Shown here: positions 6,833 through 11,883 of the stretch, in pieces
Layout of the letters: each line of letters begins with the position of its first letter
How positions within the stretch are numbered: the first letter of the stretch is position 1
Source of the DNA: JACQNR01 sp964533045
GTDB taxonomy: Bacteria > Acidobacteriota > Terriglobia > UBA7540
Length of the DNA stretch: 11,883 nucleotides
Direction of reading: 5' to 3'
Assembly (NCBI GenBank): GCA_964533045.1
Contig: CAZHKT010000114.1
Location: 1-11,883, forward strand
Position numbers and translations under genes: made by a program
Notes under the pieces: generated by a model
Databases searched by the model: none
What the model saw: only the letters and a program-made list of their open reading frames with translations
What the model was told of the DNA's origin: nothing

Positions 6833-7969
6833 TTACTGGTTGATGTGAACGACGGTCGCGGGCGGAAATCCGTTGAACCAGGTGGACGAGGCGCTGCTGT
6901 AAGCGCCGATATTCTCCGCATAGAGCAGATCGTCGATTTCGAGGTCGGGCAACTGCTCGGATTGCGAGATGACGTCCAGGCCGTCACAGGTCTGGCCATA
7001 GACCGCGCAGACTTCCTTGGCGCCTTTCTTAAACGATCTGAGATGGTACTGGCAGTGGTCAAAGATAATGCCGGAGAAGGTGTGATAGACGCTGTCGTCA
7101 ATGAAATAGCAGAGCTTCCCGTCGCGCACGGCCTTGCCGATGATCCGCGTGACCAGCGTGGCGGCCGTGGCCACGAAGAATCTGCCGGGCTCGGCGAGGA
7201 TCTGCATGTTTCCGGGAAACAGTCTGTCGATCTCGGCATGGATCATTCGGGCGAGCCGGCTGAAAGGTTTCACATGCCGGTCGTAGGCAACCGGGAAACC
7301 GCCGCCGATGTCGAGGATTTTGATATCGTAGCCGCGGGTTCTCGCCTCGCTCAGAACGGCGGCCGCGATGTTGAGCGCCTGGACGAAATTCTCGAAATTG
7401 GTGCACTGGCTGCCCACATGAAAGCTCAGTCCCTCGACCTCCAGTCCGATCTCGAAGGCGGCGCAGATCAGATCGACGGCTTCTCCCGGGTCGCAGCCGA
7501 ATTTGGAGGACAACTCCACCATGGACCCCGTGTTGGGGACTCGCAGGCGCAGCACCAGGCCGGCATGGGGGGCATAACGCTTGATCTTCAACAGCTCGTT
7601 GTGGTTGTCATAGGTCACCAGGGGTTTGTAGCGGTCCAGGGCCTGCAGAGTCTCCTTGGGCTTGGTGGGATTGGCGAAGATGATCTTGTCCCAGATGAAG
7701 TCCTGTTGCTCCTTGGGGGGAAGGTGCTTGATGTTTTCGTAGACCAGCATAAACTCCGGCAGCGAGGCGACGTCGAAACTGGCGCCGGCATCGTACAGGG
7801 TGCGCACAATTTCAGGTGATGCATTCGCTTTGACGGCGTAATAGGCCTGCACGCGGGGAAGGTGGCGCTTGTACTTGGCGTAGTTGCGGCGGATGATCTC
7901 GTGATCCACCACCACCACCGGGGTGCCGTGCTGCGCGGCTATTGCTCGCAACTGACGGATGGTTGCCAT
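6833..7969 (-). CDS. Fold-type III PLP-dependent ornithine (or lysine/ornithine) decarboxylase
   Basis: The 378-residue protein belongs to the Orn/DAP/Arg decarboxylase group 2 family and is close in length to bacterial and eukaryotic ornithine decarboxylases. Visible signatures in order are: PLP lysine K47 in 'YYAVKAN', 'SKFG' (155-158), 'FHVGSQC' with H184, the phosphate-binding 'DIGGGFP' (220-226), 'AEPGRFF' (259-265), D292 in 'DDSVYHTF', and the substrate/catalytic 'GQTCDGLD' with C328 and D329. It should convert L-ornithine to putrescine; use of lysine to give cadaverine cannot be excluded by eye. The start at 7969 has AGGA 5 bases upstream. It lies 21 bp downstream of the deoxyhypusine-synthase-like gene on the same strand and is probably cotranscribed, so putrescine may feed that enzyme. 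It is too short for the SpeA type of arginine decarboxylase. Confidence 0.92.
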   Translation of the reverse strand: MATIRQLRAIAAQHGTPVVVVDHEIIRRNYAKYKRHLPRVQAYYAVKANASPEIVRTLYDAGASFDVASLPEFMLVYENIKHLPPKEQQDFIWDKIIFANPTKPKETLQALDRYKPLVTYDNHNELLKIKRYAPHAGLVLRLRVPNTGSMVELSSKFGCDPGEAVDLICAAFEIGLEVEGLSFHVGSQCTNFENFVQALNIAAAVLSEARTRGYDIKILDIGGGFPVAYDRHVKPFSRLARMIHAEIDRLFPGNMQILAEPGRFFVATAATLVTRIIGKAVRDGKLCYFIDDSVYHTFSGIIFDHCQYHLRSFKKGAKEVCAVYGQTCDGLDVISQSEQLPDLEIDDLLYAENIGAYSSASSTWFNGFPPATVVHINQ

Positions 7970-7990
7970 ACGCTTCCTAATCTTCCCGCG

Positions 7991-9202
7991 CTAATCCAGC
8001 ACAGGGTCGGTGCCGTCAATCATTTTTACCCTGTTGTGCGTGAAGTATTCCCAGGTCAGCGCCTTCATCATTCGAGCGCGCTGGTCGTAGAGCCGGCGCC
8101 ATTTTCGCCGCCGATGGCGGGCGAGCGCATAGTGCGTGAAGATGGGCATGGCGATGGTCGTATCCGTGTAGCAGACCACGGCATCGGGCAGGCGGTCCGG
8201 ATCCACTTTCCCCCAGCTGACGGCTTCGCTGGGCGTTGCGCCGCTCAATCCGCCGGTGTCGGGCCGCGCATCGGTCACCTGCAGGAAATAGTCCTGCCCG
8301 AATTCCTTGATGCGCAGCACCTCCTGGATCTGAGGTTCCGTCTGAAGCATGAAGTTTTTGGGGCTGCCGCCGCCCCAGAGGACGACGCCGCTCTTGCCAC
8401 CGCCGCGCTTCGCGGCGAGGACGTAGGCGGTCGTCTCATTCACATCGATGGACGGATTGACCCGAAGCTTGTTGCCGCGCAACTCGACGCCGGCCACGTT
8501 CATCCCGATGGTGGAGTCGCCGGGTGAAGAGGTGTAGCAGGGCACGCCGGCGCGATAGGCGGCTGCCAGAACCGACACGTCCTTGAGACCTGCCTTGCGT
8601 TCCCATTCCGCCGCGTACTTGCCCAGCAGGTGATGAAGTTCCGCGCTGCCCATTTCCTTCTGAAATTCGGGCTGAACGAGGATGCCGCGCAGGATTTCAT
8701 CGGTGGCCATCAGGCAGTCGCTGTAACCCATCAGGACGTCATACACGCGCACGATATCGTTGTCGCGCAGCTCCGTGTCGTCCATTTTGAAGCTTCCGAC
8801 ACGCACCGGATAATTCAAGGCAAAATGGAGGTCGTGATACAGATTGGCGCCGGTGGAGACGATCCAATCCACAAAGCCGGCTTTGATCAGAGGAACGATG
8901 GAGGAGCATCCGAGACCGGCCGGGGTGAGCGCCCCCGACAGGCTCATCCCGATCGTGACGTCCGGCTCCAGCATTTTCTCGACGAAAAGCTTGCAGCACT
9001 CCTTCAGACGCGCCGAGTTGTAGGCGAGGAAGACCTCGTCCACGAGGTCGGGCAGTTTTTCTTTGCCCGTCAGATTCCTGGGGAGTATCCGCTTGCCAGA
9101 AAGGAAGCGGTCGCGGTGGGGGCACTTCTTCTTCCGCATCCAGTCGGGCATTTCCGACAGGTCTTCGCGATAGCGACGGTGTGACGGATGGGCTTTTCCC
9201 AT
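7991..9202 (-). CDS. Deoxyhypusine synthase-like protein, probable polyamine (homospermidine-type) synthase
   Basis: With the ATG at 9202 the protein has 403 residues. It matches the deoxyhypusine synthase family: an NAD-site-like 'VDWIVSTGANLYHDLHF' region (111-127), 'SPGDSTIGMN' (226-235), 'VVLWGGGSPKNF' (273-284), and 'SGATPSEAVSWGKV' with K332, equivalent to the lysine that forms the covalent intermediate (Lys329 in human). The human catalytic His in 'GGGVVKHH' appears as N283 here. Bacteria lack eIF5A, the substrate of the true enzyme, and bacterial homologues are thought to transfer an aminobutyl group to free amines instead. Neighbouring ornithine decarboxylase and agmatine deiminase genes support a polyamine role. 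The start is uncertain: AGGGAGG lies 14 bases before this ATG and only 2 before a TTG at 9214, and the frame stays open to 9532. The upstream extension looks noncoding. Confidence 0.83.
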   Translation of the reverse strand: MGKAHPSHRRYREDLSEMPDWMRKKKCPHRDRFLSGKRILPRNLTGKEKLPDLVDEVFLAYNSARLKECCKLFVEKMLEPDVTIGMSLSGALTPAGLGCSSIVPLIKAGFVDWIVSTGANLYHDLHFALNYPVRVGSFKMDDTELRDNDIVRVYDVLMGYSDCLMATDEILRGILVQPEFQKEMGSAELHHLLGKYAAEWERKAGLKDVSVLAAAYRAGVPCYTSSPGDSTIGMNVAGVELRGNKLRVNPSIDVNETTAYVLAAKRGGGKSGVVLWGGGSPKNFMLQTEPQIQEVLRIKEFGQDYFLQVTDARPDTGGLSGATPSEAVSWGKVDPDRLPDAVVCYTDTTIAMPIFTHYALARHRRRKWRRLYDQRARMMKALTWEYFTHNRVKMIDGTDPVLD

Positions 9203-9247
9203 GGGTGAATCCAAGTCCTCCCTTGAGCACGACCCGCATGACTCACA

Positions 9248-9277
9248 TTGAAATCGGGAATCGAGCCGAATTAGACT
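9248..9277 (+). promoter_or_regulatory. Possible sigma-70 promoter for the agmatine deiminase, in the divergent gap 9203-9398
   Basis: TTGAAA (9248-9253) and TAGACT (9272-9277) are separated by 18 bases and match the -35 and -10 consensus at five and four of six positions. The leader to the ATG at 9399 would be about 115 bases. On the opposite strand TCTAAT (9270-9275) could be an overlapping -10 for the deoxyhypusine-synthase-like gene, but I see no good -35 for it. The 196-bp gap between these divergent genes must hold both promoters; the exact sites are guesses. I see no riboswitch or operator in it. Confidence 0.3.
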
Positions 9278-9387
9278 AGCACACCAAGCCGAGCGGGGAA
9301 AGCATCCGCCGCGGTGCAGGCATGGACGGAGGGTTCGCCGCCGGGAGCGCGGCTGGTCGGAACGGGAAGGGTTGCCAACGGAAACCC

Positions 9388-9391
9388 GGAG
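9388..9391 (+). promoter_or_regulatory. Ribosome binding site setting the agmatine deiminase start at 9399
   Basis: GGAG lies 7 bases before the ATG at 9399. A longer version from a TTG at 9372 would add nine residues, but this fits the spacing less well, so the ATG is preferred. Confidence 0.6.
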
Positions 9392-9398
9392 CGGCACC

Positions 9399-10481
9399 AT
9401 GACTGAAAAGACAAATTCGCAAAGCACCCCGTCCTCGATGGGCTTCTCGATGCCCGCCGAGTGGGAGCGGCACGAAGCAACGTGGCTGGCCTGGCCGCAC
9501 CATCCCACCGACTGGCCGGATAAGCTTGACACGATTTGCTGGGTCTATGGCGAAATCGTACGCAAGATCGCGCCGGGCGAGCGCGTGCGGATGCTGGTGA
9601 ATTCCGCGGCCGGCGAGACCACCGCGCGGCGATACCTGAAGCGCGCGGGAGCGGACCTGAAACGCGTCGAATTCCTCCGGCACCCCACCAATCGCGGCTG
9701 GATGCGCGATAGCGGGCCCATCTTCGTGCGGCGCGCGCGGAAGCAAGGGACGGAGACCGCCATCGTTCATTTCCATTTCAACGCCTGGGCCAAGTACGCG
9801 GACTGGAGGAAGGATCGTCGGGTGCCGGAAATGGCCGCCCGGCGCCTTTCGAAGCGTCTCTTCCACGCGCGGGCCAACGGCCGCCCCTTCATTCTGGAAG
9901 GGGGCGGGATCGAAGTCAACGGGCGCGGCACCTTACTGACGACGGAGGAATGCTATTTGCACCCGGAGATCCAGGTGAGGAATCCCGGCTTGGACCGCAA
10001 GGGCTATGAAAAGGCCCTCCGCGACTACCTCGGCGCGACCCATGTCGGCTGGCTGGCGGGCGGAGTGGTCGGCGATGATACGCACGGCCACATCGATGAC
10101 GTCTGCCGTTTCGTCAACCGCAAGACGCTGGTTCTCATCAAGGAGGAAAACCGCCAGGACGCGAACTATCGGCCGCTCAATGAAAACTGGGACCGGATTC
10201 AGGATGTACGACTGGAAGATGGTTCCAAGCCCGAGGTGGTGCCGCTCCCGATGCCCGCCCCGATCTTCTTCGACGGCGAAAGGCTGCCGGCAAGTTATGC
10301 GAATTTCTATATCGCGAACCATGCCGTGCTGGTGCCGACCTTCAACGATCCCAAGGATCGCCTGGCGCTCGGGTTACTGGGTGAATTGTTCCAGGATCGC
10401 GCCGTCGTGGGCATCCACGCCGTGGATTTGGTGCTGGGCTATGGCACGCTTCATTGCCTGACGCAGCAGCAACCCGCCTGA
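9399..10481 (+). CDS. aguA: Agmatine deiminase (agmatine iminohydrolase) family protein
   Basis: The 360-residue protein belongs to the guanidino-group-modifying family that contains agmatine deiminase and bacterial peptidyl-arginine deiminase. Family signatures in order are: 'MPAEWERHEATWLAWP' (18-33), 'WMRDSGPIFV' with D104 (101-110), 'ILEGGGIEVNGRGTLLTTEEC' split around E167 (165-185), 'GDDTHGHIDD' with the catalytic H231 (225-234), and the nucleophile C353 in 'GTLHCLTQQ'. The expected reaction is agmatine to N-carbamoylputrescine plus ammonia in the cytoplasm. Most enzymes read 'GGGNIHC' before the nucleophile; here it is 'GYGTLHC', so substrate preference could differ. It diverges from the deoxyhypusine-synthase-like and decarboxylase genes, forming a polyamine locus. 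The usual partners, an arginine decarboxylase and N-carbamoylputrescine amidase, are not in the window. Length is normal for the family and no damage is seen. Confidence 0.88.
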   Translation: MTEKTNSQSTPSSMGFSMPAEWERHEATWLAWPHHPTDWPDKLDTICWVYGEIVRKIAPGERVRMLVNSAAGETTARRYLKRAGADLKRVEFLRHPTNRGWMRDSGPIFVRRARKQGTETAIVHFHFNAWAKYADWRKDRRVPEMAARRLSKRLFHARANGRPFILEGGGIEVNGRGTLLTTEECYLHPEIQVRNPGLDRKGYEKALRDYLGATHVGWLAGGVVGDDTHGHIDDVCRFVNRKTLVLIKEENRQDANYRPLNENWDRIQDVRLEDGSKPEVVPLPMPAPIFFDGERLPASYANFYIANHAVLVPTFNDPKDRLALGLLGELFQDRAVVGIHAVDLVLGYGTLHCLTQQQPA

Positions 10482-10552
10482 GCCTGCCCATTCGTCGCAC
10501 CTGCAACTTGAGGAGGGGCTGCGGAGGGGGCCGTTCGATGAGGAGGAAGGAA

Positions 10553-10597
10553 TGGTACGCCCGGAGAGATTCGAACTCCCGACCCCTTGCTTCGTAG
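10553..10597 (-). other. 3' half of tRNA-Arg(ACG), probable integrase attachment site
   Basis: Read 10597 to 10553 on the minus strand, 45 bases match the second half of a tRNA: anticodon loop CTACGAA (anticodon ACG), 3' anticodon strand GCAAG, variable GGGTC, T arm GGGAG-TTCGAAT-CTCTC, acceptor strand CGGGCGT, discriminator A and encoded CCA. The layout matches bacterial tRNA-Arg(ACG). No anticodon-stem 5' strand, D arm or 5' acceptor follows in the right place: the five bases before the loop (CTTAT) pair only partly with GCAAG, and a D arm is absent. It is therefore not a full gene. Such halves, ending at the anticodon loop, are left where tyrosine integrases insert DNA into tRNA genes. The orientation puts old chromosome on the left and inserted DNA on the right. 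Confidence 0.75.
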
Positions 10598-10665
10598 ATA
10601 AGTCTAACTTTGCTATCTTGTTGGCTCGCTTGGCTTTTTCTTCGGTCAGAAAGGCCCATTTTCGG

Positions 10666-10716
10666 GGTGTTCGGGCGTTATTGTTCCCTTGGTGTTCCCT
10701 CCGGGGTGCCGAACAC
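10666..10716. repeat. Short repeats near the element end
   Basis: GTGTTC occurs at 10667-10672 and 10692-10697 and inverted (GAACAC) at 10711-10716. The block CGGGGTG occurs at 10663-10669 and 10702-10708. Repeats of this size beside an attachment site could be integrase arm sites, but they are short and may be chance. Confidence 0.25.
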
Positions 10717-10748
10717 AACGACAGCAAGCCGACGAAATGCGGCAGCGA

Positions 10749-11883
10749 TTACTTTCTGCGCTTCCTGATTCTTTGTACCCAATCGTCCAAATCCTGAATG
10801 CGCTCTTGGAGGCTAGCAGGCTGCGGGAATGGTGTACCGTTGGCCGGGGGTTGATCGTGCCCCCGGATCCATCGAGAGCATTCAGTCATTCCATCCTCGA
10901 CCGCCTTGCAGTCTTCTTCTGTAATGTCGTGCAGGTGGCGCACCTTCTGCGTCTCGATGCTGTGACGATATCGCTCTACGACGCCATTTAGCAACACCTC
11001 GCTAACCGCCTGCTCCCAGGCTTCTCGCAGAAGTCCATAGATTTCGCGCGCTTCTTTCTCATATGCCTCTGCACCGTCCGTGCGGTAGAGTTTCTCCGCC
11101 GCCTGCCATCGGTTTCGGAGAGTCCCGATGCGATCCTTGACGCCCATGGCGATCCATGGGAGATCGGGAGCGGAGATCCCCGTTTGACCATCCCGGCGGA
11201 GGTATTGGTGGCGGCATGGAACATCTCGGCGACGGGACTCGTCGAGAAGAAACCGCAGAAACAGAATATCGTGGGTGAAGACAATAACCTGTCGGCCCTT
11301 TGCTTCTTCAACTAGCCGGTGTGCTATGCGCTTTCGCCAGTCATGATCGAGCGACGAAACCGGGTCGTCAAATATAATCGCGGACTGGCGATCCGCGGTG
11401 CTGAGTTCTGTGAGAAAGGCCGCAAGCGACAGCGCCCTGGATTCGCCTTCGCTTACTACATTCGTTACAGCGACCCCCGGCGCATTCGTGAAAACTAAGC
11501 GGTGGTAAAGTGCTCCCTTGGCTCCCCCCCCTGCCTGGATCTCTACGGCAAGGTGCTTGAACTCCAGTTTCGAGAGTTCGTCCTGGAACGCTCTGCGCAA
11601 CTGGTCCGTCACGAGTCGTTTCGTAAGCTCCGTGCTCTTACGAGTAATCGCCTGAGTGGATGTGTCTTCGATGCACTGCCTATACGCGGCGAGGCGTTTC
11701 TTGCGCTCGATCTCGTCCTCGACAGCTTGTCGGTGTTCATTGAGGGAAAGCCGGGACTGAAGTTCCTGAAGCTCCGCCAGGACGCTTGGTTCCATAGAGG
11801 GAGTTTGAAGCCGGAGTTGCTTAGCGCGGTCCCGCAGTGCCTTTGCCTTAGACGCCAGATCGCCAACCGGACTTGGACCTACA
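10749..11883 (-). CDS. SMC/ABC-type (AAA_13-like) ATPase with C-terminal RxxxE domain, partial
   Basis: The frame is open from the window edge to a TAA at 10749-10751 and gives at least 377 residues; the 5' end with the Walker A motif lies outside. Numbering from the internal Met at 11795: a helical coiled-coil-like part (1-80) leads into an ABC signature 'SEGESRALSLAAFL' (115-128), a Walker B 'SAIIFDDPVSSLD' (138-150) and a switch-histidine strand 'IVFTHD' (171-176). This is the ATPase head of the RecF/SMC/AAA_13 kind seen in PrrC, RloC and other defence proteins. The C-terminal region (about 245-348) is helical, with R257-E-A-W-E261 and then H278, H287 and H289, similar in pattern to the Arg-x3-Glu...His triad of PrrC anticodon nuclease. 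The nuclease idea is inference; the ATPase call is firm. It is the first gene of the putative element. Confidence 0.8.
   Translation of the reverse strand, partial: VGPSPVGDLASKAKALRDRAKQLRLQTPSMEPSVLAELQELQSRLSLNEHRQAVEDEIERKKRLAAYRQCIEDTSTQAITRKSTELTKRLVTDQLRRAFQDELSKLEFKHLAVEIQAGGGAKGALYHRLVFTNAPGVAVTNVVSEGESRALSLAAFLTELSTADRQSAIIFDDPVSSLDHDWRKRIAHRLVEEAKGRQVIVFTHDILFLRFLLDESRRRDVPCRHQYLRRDGQTGISAPDLPWIAMGVKDRIGTLRNRWQAAEKLYRTDGAEAYEKEAREIYGLLREAWEQAVSEVLLNGVVERYRHSIETQKVRHLHDITEEDCKAVEDGMTECSRWIRGHDQPPANGTPFPQPASLQERIQDLDDWVQRIRKRRK

Larger units (their letters stand above)
10598..11883. mobile_element. Edge of a putative element integrated at tRNA-Arg (continues past window)
   Basis: DNA right of the tRNA half differs from its left flank: bases 10601-10660 are 27 of 60 G+C, against 37 of 60 at 9961-10020 in the agmatine deiminase gene. 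It holds about 150 bases without a convincing gene and then an ATPase gene of a type common in defence islands. No integrase is visible; in such elements it is usually beside the intact tRNA at the other end, outside this window. The extent and kind of element are unknown. Confidence 0.45.

Noticed and set aside
6845..7819. 324-codon open frame antisense to the decarboxylase
   Set aside because: The opposite strand carries all decarboxylase motifs, and this product shows no domain.
10553..10678. A complete tRNA-Arg with an intron, using ACGCCCG (complement of 10672-10678) as 5' acceptor
   Set aside because: The seven bases could pair with the acceptor, but nothing after them resembles a D arm, and the anticodon 5' strand is imperfect. 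A chance match is more likely.
10374..10727. Minus-strand frame containing S-S-N-L-S-G-R
   Set aside because: It reads through the tRNA half and into the antisense of the agmatine deiminase gene; the familiar peptide is translated tRNA, not protein.
10552..10797. Plus-strand frame beginning M-V-R-P-E-R-F-E-L-P-T-P
   Set aside because: The start of this peptide is the antisense translation of the tRNA 3' half, a well-known artefact in gene calls. No ribosome binding site logic or domain supports it.
1..11883. CRISPR array
   Set aside because: No regularly spaced repeat units are seen on either strand.

Overview
The window comes from a GC-rich Gram-negative bacterium. Three proteins carry export signals and an outer-membrane-type beta barrel is encoded, so there are two membranes. 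The style of the genes (multihaem cytochromes beside NHL propellers and parvulin-like chaperones) would fit Acidobacteriota or a deltaproteobacterial-type lineage. That placement is an inference; the window holds no phylogenetic marker.

Region 1 (about 1-6807, + strand) is a tightly packed electron-transfer locus. It opens with the last 39 codons of a c-type cytochrome, which end in a haem motif followed by a strong intrinsic terminator. Next come an exported SurA/PpiC-like foldase whose catalytic histidines look lost, a 613-residue beta-barrel protein ending in Phe, an exported NHL-repeat propeller, an exported cytochrome with eleven CxxCH motifs plus one CxxxCH motif, and a membrane-anchored TPR protein resembling the TPR part of CcmI/NrfG. 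Several of these genes overlap or nearly touch (3067/3085, 4164/4167, 6140/6145), as in an operon. Together they look like the parts of an outer-membrane or extracellular electron conduit: a cytochrome wire, a barrel to carry it across the outer membrane, a propeller, and helpers for export and haem attachment. The assembly is an inference; the individual families are seen.

Region 2 (6833-10481) is a polyamine locus. On the minus strand a deoxyhypusine-synthase-like gene is followed after 21 bp by a fold-type III ornithine-type decarboxylase. An agmatine deiminase diverges on the plus strand. The deoxyhypusine-synthase-like protein keeps the catalytic Lys but seems to have Asn in place of the catalytic His of the eukaryotic enzyme, so it probably makes a free polyamine rather than modifying eIF5A.

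Region 3 (10553-11883) is the edge of a probable integrated element. A 45-nt 3' half of a tRNA-Arg(ACG), from anticodon loop to CCA, lies on the minus strand without a 5' half, as expected of an integrase attachment scar. Beyond it the DNA becomes more AT-rich, and an SMC/ABC-type ATPase gene of the kind found in defence islands runs off the window. Its C-terminal domain carries an RxxxE motif followed by histidines that invites comparison with PrrC/RloC anticodon nucleases.
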